A stretch of DNA of 34,757 bases from a bacterium (GTDB lineage Bacteria; DRYD01): contig JAOABG010000007.1 in assembly GCA_026418475.1 (NCBI GenBank), forward strand, positions 1-34,757, read 5' to 3'. Shown here one piece after another: positions 1-8,875 of this stretch. The notes under the pieces are model-generated. The model saw only the letters and a list, made by a program, of their open reading frames with translations, had not been told where the DNA came from and made no database searches. The position numbers were made by a program, and so were the translations under genes. Within the stretch, counting starts at the first letter, position 1, and every line of letters begins with the position of its first letter.

Positions 1-698
1 CTTATAGATACTCCTGTAAATTTCCCTTTGAGCTCAGGAATAACCTTCTCAACAGCTTTGGCAGCACCAGTAGTAGTAGGTATCATATTCATGGCCGCTG
101 CTCTTGCTCTTCTGAGATCTTTATGAGCTATATCCAATATTCTCTGATCATTAGTGTAAGAATGTATGGTAGTCATATGCCCAGCAATAATACCAAAATC
201 TCTAAAAACAACCTTAGCAACAGGAGCAAGACAATTGGTAGTACATGAAGCATTAGAAATAATATTATGTTTTGTAGGATCATACTGATTCTCATTGACT
301 CCAAGAACAATCGTTATATCTTCTCCTTTAGCTGGGGCGGTTATAATAACTTTTTTAGCACCTGCTTTCAGGTGGTTTTCTGGCTTCTCTCTTTCAGTAA
401 ACTTACCACTCGACTCCACAACTATTTCCACATCCAATTCTTTCCAAGGCAATTTTTCAGGATCTGATTCTTGAAAAACCCTTATTTTTTTGCCATCAAC
501 TTCAATGTAATCACTGCCACTACTGACATCTCCCCCATAAATTCCATAAGTACTATCGTATTTGAATAGGAATGCATTGGTATGAGGATCAACAAGGTCG
601 TTAATAGCAACGACATCAAAATCTGGATAATTTTGAAATATTGATTTAAGAGTGAGCCTGCCTATTCTTCCAAATCCATTTATTGCTATTTTTGTCAT
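1..698 (-). CDS. gapA: Glyceraldehyde-3-phosphate dehydrogenase, type I (partial, runs off the left edge)
   Basis: Translated by hand from the ATG at 698: [14 protein letters not shown]...; active-site motif [13 protein letters not shown] near 250; AAGGGGG Shine-Dalgarno (SD) sequence upstream. Not in the ORF track because it is truncated. Confidence 0.95.
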   Translation of the reverse strand, partial: MTKIAINGFGRIGRLTLKSIFQNYPDFDVVAINDLVDPHTNAFLFKYDSTYGIYGGDVSSGSDYIEVDGKKIRVFQESDPEKLPWKELDVEIVVESSGKFTEREKPENHLKAGAKKVIITAPAKGEDITIVLGVNENQYDPTKHNIISNASCTTNCLAPVAKVVFRDFGIIAGHMTTIHSYTNDQRILDIAHKDLRRARAAAMNMIPTTTGAAKAVEKVIPELKGKFTGVSI

Positions 699-723
699 TT
701 TAACCCCCTTACTTTAAAGTCAA

Positions 724-755
724 GGTATTTATATTCCGCTCCCTGACCAAGCGGA
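724..755 (-). repeat. GC-rich hairpin module copy 1 (TCCGC-loop-GCGGA followed by GCGGAATATAAATACC)
   Basis: Minus strand reads TGA(stop)-TCCGCTTGGTCAGGGAGCGGAATATAAATACC. Shares a near-identical 16-mer with copies at 26806 and 29164. Confidence 0.6.
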
Positions 756-2198
756 TCACTTAGAAGTAACCAAAATTTTGCTCCCCAATATGGGAGAATT
801 ATTCCTTATATAGTTAACCAATAATTCTCTTGAATAACCATAGTTTTTTATAACAGGATAAGAAGAAAACTCTGTATACCCGTCTCCACCATAGTACAAA
901 AAATCCACAGTAGAAACACTATAAAATTCATCCTCTCTAATCTCTTTACCCTTTAAATACCACTTTCCTTCTCTATTTTCGAGATCTTCATTATAATGTA
1001 GCTTTGTTTTTTTATTATCAAGGTTGTTAAGAAGTTTTATGATATCACTCCCCTTCATTTTAAATTTAACCAATGAATTCTCAAAAGGAAGTATATTAAA
1101 TATCTGTCCATAAGTTATTTCCCCCTTATGTAATACATCCCTTATACCACCATTATTATAAAAAGCAATATCAGAGTCACTAACATAAGCCAAAACATTA
1201 GTTATAAAAGTTCCCAAATTGAGATTTTTATCTTTATTGTTCTTATCCATTGTAACTTCCGATCTACCTATTATTCTAGAAGAATATTTATGTGCCTCAG
1301 AAACATACTTCTGTATAACCAAATTGGCATCTTTATCTGGAACTATGATTGCATTTATAGTTGGATAAACTTTGTATTCAAAACCATTTATTTTCCTATT
1401 TTGAATATTTAATTTTATATGTCCAACATACTTACCATAAGAACCAGCTTGGACTATATATATTTTCTTATTGTTATTTTCAACTACAACAGGCTCAAAT
1501 AACTCCGTGTGGCTATGTCCACCAATTATGAGATCCACATAATCCACGTTCTTTGCCACATTCTCATCAACCTTCAATCCACAATGAGATAAAACAACAA
1601 CAAGATCAGGATTATGTTTTAATATATCACTTTTGTAACGTTTTAGGGATTCAATAGGATCAACTATCTCCCTGCCACCCAGTGCATTTGGCATAGTAAT
1701 CATCTTCGTTTCCGGAGTTAATAAACCAACAACAGCAATATTTAAACCATACTTATTTAAAACAACAAAAGGTTTTGTGTTTTCAAAAATGGGGTCAGCA
1801 TTAGCACATAAAACATTGGTAGATAACCCTTTTACCATCTTGGCAAAAGCCTCATACCCAAAATCAAATTCATGATTACCTATTACCACAGCATCAAAAC
1901 CTAAATAATTGTAAAAATCAACAACAGACATACCCTGGGATAAATTTGAGTATATAGTTCCTGCACTAAAATCACCAGCATCAAATAAAAATACATTCTC
2001 ATTATTTTGCCTTATATTTCTTATAATAGAGGAAATATATTCCGCTCCCGCAACAGTATAAGAGTATTCCTTATAAACTTTTTGAACCTGAGGCACCAAC
2101 CTACCATGAAAATCATTAATGTGAACTATATTAACATCTCTAGCAAAAATGATTAATATTAAAAACAAAAATACTAACACTAAAGTTACAATTCTCAT
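756..2198 (-). CDS. 5'-nucleotidase / UshA-like metallophosphatase, exported
   Basis: Signal peptide; NIVHINDFHGRL, AGDFSAGT, VIGNHEFDFG, LSHCG and GGHSHTE calcineurin-like phosphoesterase motifs; C-terminal NNGGIRD and GGDGYTEF. Confidence 0.9.
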   Translation of the reverse strand: MRIVTLVLVFLFLILIIFARDVNIVHINDFHGRLVPQVQKVYKEYSYTVAGAEYISSIIRNIRQNNENVFLFDAGDFSAGTIYSNLSQGMSVVDFYNYLGFDAVVIGNHEFDFGYEAFAKMVKGLSTNVLCANADPIFENTKPFVVLNKYGLNIAVVGLLTPETKMITMPNALGGREIVDPIESLKRYKSDILKHNPDLVVVLSHCGLKVDENVAKNVDYVDLIIGGHSHTELFEPVVVENNNKKIYIVQAGSYGKYVGHIKLNIQNRKINGFEYKVYPTINAIIVPDKDANLVIQKYVSEAHKYSSRIIGRSEVTMDKNNKDKNLNLGTFITNVLAYVSDSDIAFYNNGGIRDVLHKGEITYGQIFNILPFENSLVKFKMKGSDIIKLLNNLDNKKTKLHYNEDLENREGKWYLKGKEIREDEFYSVSTVDFLYYGGDGYTEFSSYPVIKNYGYSRELLVNYIRNNSPILGSKILVTSK

Positions 2199-2228
2199 AA
2201 TGAATTTTACCTCCCTTACAAATAAAGA

Positions 2229-3170
2229 CTATACATAAACCAAATTAATCTTCTTTTGATATATCTTTTCATATTTAATATACTCAAAGCTTGTTTGAAA
2301 AACCCAAAAATTATTGAGATTGATATAAACAACACTTAAAGATAAACTAAAAAACAAAAATGTCAACAACTTAGGTTCAAAAACAGCAAATAATAAAGGT
2401 AAAAAAGATAAAATAGTAATAATGTTAAGAATTTTCAAACTCGTTCTAACTCTATCAATATCAAACTTCTTCAAAAATGGAAGAACAAATATATTTTTTA
2501 ATAACCACCATATTCTGGAGTAATTGTAATGACTTTTACCATAAATCCTCCTAAAATGCTTAACAGGATAATTCAATGTTAATTCTTTACTTGCTCTACT
2601 TATAATTGGTAAGAAACGATGATATCCATAGGCCAATTTAAGATCTTTTATAACATAATTTTTATAGAGTTTCAAAGAACATCCAACATCCCTGACAGAG
2701 TAACCAGAAACGATTCTAATTAGTAAATTTCCAATATTACTGACGCTCACCCTTAAACCCTCATCCCTATTGTTCCTATATCCACTTACAACTTCACAGT
2801 TTTTTTCCAACATCAGCTTAAGCATAGGTAAAAGATCTTCAGGATCATTTTGTAAATCCGCATCTATTGTAGAGACATATCTTCCAGAAAATTTGGAAAA
2901 TCCTAAACTGAGAGCTGCAGATTGTCCCTGGTTTTCAACAAATCTGTAAACCTCAACATTAACATTAACAGAATTAACATTATTATTTTCTATGGTTTCT
3001 ATTAATAATTCTGTTCCATTATCAGTACTTCCATCATCTATAAATAATATTTCAAAATTTTTAAATCCTATTTCTTTTTGAATCCTTTCAAAAACATTAA
3101 TGATCTTCAAATAAAGCAGAGAAACATTAACTCCTTCGTTATGGTAGGGAACAATTACACTCAGATCCAT
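2229..3170 (-). CDS. Family 2 glycosyltransferase (dolichol-phosphate-mannose synthase-like) with C-terminal hydrophobic segments
   Basis: LSVIVPYHNEG, EILFIDDGSTD, STIDADLQNDPEDL motifs; hydrophobic C-terminus. Confidence 0.88.
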   Translation of the reverse strand: MDLSVIVPYHNEGVNVSLLYLKIINVFERIQKEIGFKNFEILFIDDGSTDNGTELLIETIENNNVNSVNVNVEVYRFVENQGQSAALSLGFSKFSGRYVSTIDADLQNDPEDLLPMLKLMLEKNCEVVSGYRNNRDEGLRVSVSNIGNLLIRIVSGYSVRDVGCSLKLYKNYVIKDLKLAYGYHRFLPIISRASKELTLNYPVKHFRRIYGKSHYNYSRIWWLLKNIFVLPFLKKFDIDRVRTSLKILNIITILSFLPLLFAVFEPKLLTFLFFSLSLSVVYINLNNFWVFQTSFEYIKYEKIYQKKINLVYV

Positions 3171-3787
3171 ACGGTGTGTTTCTCCACTATTGCAGTTAAT
3201 AGTTCCAAAGCAGCATTGAAGTTCCTTTCATTCTGTATTATTATATCAGCATGTTTTTTGGTAGGTTCAATAAACTCAACATACATTGGTCTAACAAAAT
3301 TCAAATATTGATCTATTATTTCATCTATATTTCTTTTTCTTTCTTTAATATCCCTATAAATTCTCCTTATCAACCTAATATCATCAGGAGCCTCAACAAA
3401 TATCTTTATATTACTGATTTTTCTGATTTTCTCATCATACAAAGCGAATAAACCTTCAACTATTACTACAGAATTTGGATAAATAACTTCATAAACACTA
3501 CTCCTTGTATACTGGGTATAAGAATAAACAGGCTTATTTATGGGTTTCCTGTTCAGTAAATCATTAAGATGCTCATATAATAACTCCCAGTCTATAGAAT
3601 TTGGATGGTCAAAATTTATCTTCTTTCGCTCGTCAAGCTTAATATTAGAAAGATCAACATAATACGAATCCATATTAATAAATGATACCTTATCATGTAT
3701 ATTTTTAGAGGCCAAGATTTCTATTATACTCCTTGCTACCGTGGTCTTCCCCGAAGCAGTACCACCCGCTATAGAAATAACAAGCAT
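3161..3787 (-). CDS. udk: Uridine kinase
   Basis: P-loop ISIAGGTASGKTTVA; NMDSYY; NFDHPNSIDW; VVIVEGLFAL; RLIRRIYRDIKERKR. Confidence 0.9.
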   Translation of the reverse strand: MLVISIAGGTASGKTTVARSIIEILASKNIHDKVSFINMDSYYVDLSNIKLDERKKINFDHPNSIDWELLYEHLNDLLNRKPINKPVYSYTQYTRSSVYEVIYPNSVVIVEGLFALYDEKIRKISNIKIFVEAPDDIRLIRRIYRDIKERKRNIDEIIDQYLNFVRPMYVEFIEPTKKHADIIIQNERNFNAALELLTAIVEKHTVWI

Positions 3788-3794
3788 TAACTAC

Positions 3795-4100
3795 TTATCC
3801 TTTCCCTTTGTAAAACTCTTCCCATTTAGACTTAAATTCTTCCTTGTTCAATTTATAATAGTCCCTATTAATTTCAATATACACCTTATCATCCTCTGGA
3901 ACATCTTCCTCGGGATAAATAGCTTGAACTGGGCAAACACTTTCACACGCACCACAATCTATACACACATCAGGATCTATATAAAGCTGCAACTCTCCAG
4001 AATCCTCAGAATCAGTCGGATGAATACAATCCACCGGACAAACACTAACACAAGATCTATCCTTTGTACCTATACACTTTCCAGTTATTACTCTTGCCAT
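3795..4100 (-). CDS. Ferredoxin (7Fe/8Fe type)
   Basis: CIGTKDRSCVSVCPVDCI and CIDCGACESVCPVQAI cluster-binding motifs. Confidence 0.93.
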   Translation of the reverse strand: MARVITGKCIGTKDRSCVSVCPVDCIHPTDSEDSGELQLYIDPDVCIDCGACESVCPVQAIYPEEDVPEDDKVYIEINRDYYKLNKEEFKSKWEEFYKGKG

Positions 4101-4124
4101 ACTTACTACCCCCTTCCTCTTAAA

Positions 4125-5945
4125 TTATTTCGCTATCATCAACTCAGACTCCTTATCAATTATAATATAAAATTTGTCATCAGAATTGTAAAATATCACA
4201 CTATCAACAGGAACAGGTAATAACTTCATATAAAACTCACCATCCATAACTAAAGAATCAATATTATCAAAAAATATGATCTTATCTCCATACAATCCAA
4301 AATCATTTCTTATACCAAAATAGTGTTTAACATTTTTTATTTCTAATTTATTTCCTGATAGCTCCAAATTCAATATATAGTTTTGATATGTCAGTATCCA
4401 AAAATTATTCTCTCCAACTTTTTTTACCTTCTCAAGTTCAAAATCGAAACCGAGTATTCTCATATCTCCCGTTGAATTGTCTATAAAAATAAAAGCTCTT
4501 CTATCCAACAAAACCGTAAAAAAATTGTTAAAAATACAATCCGTAATTGACAAAATTTCAACAACTTCAAGTTTTTCACCAACTATCTCCATTAATATTT
4601 TATTCTTATCCCTATATACAATGAAGGTTACATCATTAAACGTATCCAACAGTAGAATATCTTCAAAATTGGTAACATCAAATTTTATCAACAAATCCTG
4701 CTTCACTAAAAACTCATTCTTTTGAATATTATTTTCACATAAAGATATCTTTTGTTTCAAATTATTTGATATCTCAACTTGAATAATATTAGACCTATGT
4801 TCAAAATAGAAGATAAACTTATTATCGGTAAACTCATAATTTAACATATTAATTGATCCGATGAACTGTTGAATAGTATATTCTTTCTCCTTTTGAATAT
4901 CAATGTATTTCTGTAATATTCCATGACTTCTCCTAAATCTTTTAATGTCAAAAAAATATTTTAATTCAAAAGATTCGTAATCAAATATTTTTACTTCAGT
5001 ATTATTGGATACTAAAACCAAACCAATATGATTGAAATCAACAAAGTTATTATTTTTTGATAACAATTTACTATCTTTTAGATCTTTTGAAACATATAAT
5101 TCATTTATATCCAAATATTCATCATTAAAAAGAACAAAGAATAATTCTCTATTTCTTGACATCCTTATATTCCTATACATAAGAAATCCCTTCAATAAAT
5201 AATTGTCAATTGAGTTTAAATTATCAACATACAAATTATCAAAATTCAACCTCATAAGAAAAGAATCATTTCTATTAAACGAAATTATTTCAATATTATC
5301 ATTCATTTCTTTCTCAACAAAAATATACTTAAAATTGTTACTAACATAATCGGACAAATATATGTCTTTAATACTGAAATCATCAAGCTTTATAATTCTT
5401 ATTCTTTCCAAACTATTCAATAAATGATTAATTTTATTAGCATTAAATAAAGGAATATAAACATTATCAACAAAAAAGAAAACAGGACCAACATTCTTAG
5501 CATTTATAGACTTTAGCTCTTCATAATACTCAAATTTCCTATCCAATTCTATTCTACTCAAACCTACATGATCAACCCTGTACAAATTCTCAGCAGAAAC
5601 AATATAGTTATTATATATATTTACCATCTCTTCTTTCAATGAACCAACAAATTCCAACGATAAAGGATAATAACTATTAATAGAAAATAATTTAAGATTA
5701 TTCATTGACATATTACAAGCAACAAGAAAAACATTATTTTGAATTCTGACTATTTTTTCGAAATCCCAATACTGTGCCCTATCTTCCCAAAAAGGAACAA
5801 GATAAGTATCAAATTTACTATTCTCAAATATCTCAACAAATCCACCATCTCTAACGATAATAAACCTGTCATTAAAAAATTCAATATCGTTAATTGGAAA
5901 ACTAATATCATATTTATCATACAGTTTATTACAGTAAAAAATCAT
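4125..5945 (-). CDS. Hypothetical protein (606 aa)
   Basis: Long ORF whose start overlaps the upstream stop by 4 nt (ATGA). No motif recognised. Confidence 0.8.
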   Translation of the reverse strand: MIFYCNKLYDKYDISFPINDIEFFNDRFIIVRDGGFVEIFENSKFDTYLVPFWEDRAQYWDFEKIVRIQNNVFLVACNMSMNNLKLFSINSYYPLSLEFVGSLKEEMVNIYNNYIVSAENLYRVDHVGLSRIELDRKFEYYEELKSINAKNVGPVFFFVDNVYIPLFNANKINHLLNSLERIRIIKLDDFSIKDIYLSDYVSNNFKYIFVEKEMNDNIEIISFNRNDSFLMRLNFDNLYVDNLNSIDNYLLKGFLMYRNIRMSRNRELFFVLFNDEYLDINELYVSKDLKDSKLLSKNNNFVDFNHIGLVLVSNNTEVKIFDYESFELKYFFDIKRFRRSHGILQKYIDIQKEKEYTIQQFIGSINMLNYEFTDNKFIFYFEHRSNIIQVEISNNLKQKISLCENNIQKNEFLVKQDLLIKFDVTNFEDILLLDTFNDVTFIVYRDKNKILMEIVGEKLEVVEILSITDCIFNNFFTVLLDRRAFIFIDNSTGDMRILGFDFELEKVKKVGENNFWILTYQNYILNLELSGNKLEIKNVKHYFGIRNDFGLYGDKIIFFDNIDSLVMDGEFYMKLLPVPVDSVIFYNSDDKFYIIIDKESELMIAK

Positions 5946-7102
5946 TTGAGTAAATATACCTTAACTTTTCTCCTACCCCACATTATAGCCTCATCATAAG
6001 TTTCAAAATACAAATCTATCTTAAATCCCTTTATAGCAGATCCCTTGTCTAAAGCAATAGCATGACCATATCCTTCCACGTAAATTTTGGTTCCAAATGG
6101 TATAACAGTCGGATCAACAGCCACTATTCCCCTTCTAACTCTATTTCCTGTACAGGTGTAATAGCCAACACCACCAACTCCTGCAGTATAACCAGTACTT
6201 TCCATAATATAGTAACTCCTACCATCCAACTGATACAAAGGAGCCATACCAACTTCAATAACCTCATCAACCCTGTTTTCCAATATCTTTGTATTCAACA
6301 GCTCAGACGTTTTTTCACCATCAAAGTCAATATGAACAACATAATTTTTTAATATTCTTCCATTTCGACCTTTCCTAATTATCCTTTTTTGACCTTGTTT
6401 CAAAGCCATCGTATAAACAACTTTTGTCTCGTATGGTACTTCAACTTCATATCTCTTAATAAATCCAATATTAACTCCAAAATTTTTATAAACCAGATTA
6501 TTAGAAACTGGAATGAAACCTTCTTCCAAATCTATAAATTCCATACTCTTAATGCTATTAATCCCCAACTTTTTGAGCTCTGGCCATAACTTATTCATCA
6601 CAACTCTCTTTAATTCTTTATCAGAATAGAATCCATAATAAGAAGCCTTATAAGTTTTTCTGTTAAAAATGAAAGTAAAATTTCTCAATGTATAAAATTT
6701 ACAACCACTAAGTAAAAAAGAGGAAACACCTCTGCTAAGTCTCACTCTTCTATTCCTAGAAGATAAAATAATAAAATCCTTTGATTTATCAATACCTATC
6801 CTCCCTAGAACATCCTTTACACTCTCAGAAAAATTGGTTTTCAACTTGAAAACTTTATCATCAACTTTTAGAATCAAATCATAGTTTTTATATATATTAA
6901 CTTGATTATTTTCTACTTTAACAGTATAAATTTCACTATTGATCTTATCAAAATTGATTTTCTTGAACGCCAATTTTATTTCCTGTTTGTATATACCATT
7001 TTTATCATAGTAATTGATCGCATAGAAAAAAGGCTTTTGAGAAATAAAAAATAGTATCAACAAAATAGCAAAGACTAGAAATAAACTATTTTTCATCTTC
7101 AT
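5942..7102 (-). CDS. G5 domain plus 3D domain protein (YabE/Rpf2-like cell-wall-active)
   Basis: N-terminal hydrophobic segment; G5-like VEVPYETKVVYTMALKQGQKRIIRKGRNG; C-terminal 3D domain GIVAVDPTVIPFGTKIYVEGYGHAIALDKGSAIKGFKIDLYF with three conserved Asp. Confidence 0.85.
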   Translation of the reverse strand: MKMKNSLFLVFAILLILFFISQKPFFYAINYYDKNGIYKQEIKLAFKKINFDKINSEIYTVKVENNQVNIYKNYDLILKVDDKVFKLKTNFSESVKDVLGRIGIDKSKDFIILSSRNRRVRLSRGVSSFLLSGCKFYTLRNFTFIFNRKTYKASYYGFYSDKELKRVVMNKLWPELKKLGINSIKSMEFIDLEEGFIPVSNNLVYKNFGVNIGFIKRYEVEVPYETKVVYTMALKQGQKRIIRKGRNGRILKNYVVHIDFDGEKTSELLNTKILENRVDEVIEVGMAPLYQLDGRSYYIMESTGYTAGVGGVGYYTCTGNRVRRGIVAVDPTVIPFGTKIYVEGYGHAIALDKGSAIKGFKIDLYFETYDEAIMWGRRKVKVYLLK

Positions 7103-7286
7103 TTTCTATCTCCTCTTCACTTTCTATTAGTCCGTATTCTTCAAGGGTTTTCTCTAACAATTGTATATATAAGCTCCTTTCGATATATCCCAGGATATAG
7201 AAAGCTTCCTCCTCATCAAGTTTATAACCAATCAGAAGATCCATAACTTCTTGTGCTATTTCCTCAAGTTTATCAAGAGTTCTCAT
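7086..7286 (-). CDS. Small acidic hypothetical protein (66 aa)
   Basis: Compact ORF upstream of and overlapping the 3D-domain gene; GAGGTG SD-like sequence near the start. Confidence 0.6.
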   Translation of the reverse strand: MRTLDKLEEIAQEVMDLLIGYKLDEEEAFYILGYIERSLYIQLLEKTLEEYGLIESEEEIENEDEK

Positions 7287-7314
7287 AATAACACCTCTCT
7301 ATAGAATTCTTTAC

Positions 7315-8046
7315 TCAGTTAGCACTTATTATTTTATACTTTATATCTTTTCCTTGAACTTTGAGATTAAATTCCCAATTTGTAATGGCTTTAAATATTT
7401 TCTGAATATCTAAATCTGCCTGTTTGAGAAAATTATCCAATTCTTTTAAAAGCTTATTTTTATCTTTTGACAATTCTTTTAGTTTCTTAGTAAATTTTGA
7501 ATGATTTTGTATAGCAACCCACTCATTCATGTTTTCTATGGCTTGTGCAATCTTATCAGGTTCATTCTCTATATTAACAATCTTTTCAACTTTTCTCTCA
7601 AGTTCAGGAATAAATCTTTCTATCATTTTTTCAATGATTTTGGAAACAGGAGCTTCAGTAGTTATATTATAGAAATCCTCATTACTTTCTATTTCTTCAT
7701 ATAAGGGAACTATTTTTATCTTTATTTTCTTAGTATCATTGACCAAAAGTTCAAATTCCCTACCAATAATGGGAACAGAAACGGTTTTTTTAACAGACTT
7801 TATTTTTAACGTTCTTTTTTCATCAAGTTCTTCATGCTCTTCTCTCTCTATCTCTTCCAATCTATTCTGTAAAGTTGATTTTTCTTGTCTAATCCTCTGA
7901 AGAGTCTCAAGATTAAATTGATAGTCCTGATTATCAGGGCTATCACCACCCTCAAGTTTTGCTTCTTGAATTTTCTCTCTTTTCTCTTTTTCTTCTTCAG
8001 ATAGTTTTTTCAATTTTTCCAATATTTTCTTTTTTATATCTTCCAT
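7315..8046 (-). CDS. Coiled-coil hypothetical protein (243 aa)
   Basis: GGAGGTAGTTATG start; charged heptad-like N-terminus. Confidence 0.75.
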   Translation of the reverse strand: MEDIKKKILEKLKKLSEEEKEKREKIQEAKLEGGDSPDNQDYQFNLETLQRIRQEKSTLQNRLEEIEREEHEELDEKRTLKIKSVKKTVSVPIIGREFELLVNDTKKIKIKIVPLYEEIESNEDFYNITTEAPVSKIIEKMIERFIPELERKVEKIVNIENEPDKIAQAIENMNEWVAIQNHSKFTKKLKELSKDKNKLLKELDNFLKQADLDIQKIFKAITNWEFNLKVQGKDIKYKIISAN

Positions 8047-8048
8047 AA

Positions 8049-8873
8049 CTACCTCCTAATATTAAGAATTGACTTAACTTGATCTATAGTAGCTATCGGG
8101 CGTCCAAATTCCTCAGAAATATTAACTATTCTTTTAACTAATTCTTGATTAGTAGCTAACACCCCTTTTTTATAATATATATTATCTTCAAGTCCAGTTC
8201 TAACAAATCCTCCCAATATGATAGATAAAACGTTAATAGGTAATTGATTTCTACCAGTTGCAGCAGCAGACCAAGTGAAACTTATGTCCCTCCTTTTCAA
8301 ATCATTAATCATAAATAATAGGGTTTCAACATTCGCTGGAGCTCCCCACTTGACACCTAGTACAAAATCAACATGCACAGGCTCATCAACATAACCATTT
8401 CTTACCAAATATTCAACCATCTCCAACATACCCAAGTCATATACCTCTAATTCAGGTTTTATATTCAACTTCTTCATCCTCAAAGCCAAACTCTGAATAT
8501 AAGACTTAGTATTAATGAAAACATCATCACCGAAATTCATAGTTCCTAAATTGAGTGTTGCCATATGTGGACCAAGTTTCAGAGGTTCCATTCTCTCCTC
8601 TTCACTCATACCCACAGCACCACCAGTAGTAAATTGCACAATCATAGGAACCTCTCTCTCTATTAATTCCTTTACTTTTTTAAAATACTCAATCTTACTT
8701 GAAGGAGTCCCATCCTCTTCTCTAACATGTATATGTGCAATCCTTGCACCCAAATGATAACATTCAATAGCCTGCTTAGCTATATCCTCACATTTTACAG
8801 GAATATTAGGATTTTTTTCTGGGCTAACCTCTGCACCAACCAAAGCAACAGTTATTATCAAAGGATTAAACAT
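8049..8873 (-). CDS. BKACE family / 3-keto-5-aminohexanoate cleavage enzyme-like
   Basis: ITVALVGAEVSPEKNPNIP, GARIAHIHVREEDGTPS (HxH metal site), QFTTGGAVGMS, ATLNLGTMNF, all typical of the family (DUF849). Confidence 0.88.
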   Translation of the reverse strand: MFNPLIITVALVGAEVSPEKNPNIPVKCEDIAKQAIECYHLGARIAHIHVREEDGTPSSKIEYFKKVKELIEREVPMIVQFTTGGAVGMSEEERMEPLKLGPHMATLNLGTMNFGDDVFINTKSYIQSLALRMKKLNIKPELEVYDLGMLEMVEYLVRNGYVDEPVHVDFVLGVKWGAPANVETLLFMINDLKRRDISFTWSAAATGRNQLPINVLSIILGGFVRTGLEDNIYYKKGVLATNQELVKRIVNISEEFGRPIATIDQVKSILNIRR

Positions 8874-8875
8874 AA

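Noticed and set aside
2030-2060. Fourth apparent copy of the hairpin-module flank (GGGAGCGGAATATA on the minus strand)
   Set aside because: It is within the 5'-nucleotidase CDS, encodes the AGAEYIS segment and lacks the palindrome; probably coincidence.
2949-2982. ATTAAC micro-repeats in the glycosyltransferase gene
   Set aside because: They encode a short Asn/Val low-complexity loop (NNVNSVNVNVEV); likely simple slippage in AT-rich coding DNA.
3741-4220. 159-aa plus-strand ORF
   Set aside because: Antisense to the clear ferredoxin and udk genes; Tyr/Ile/Thr-rich shadow translation with no motif.
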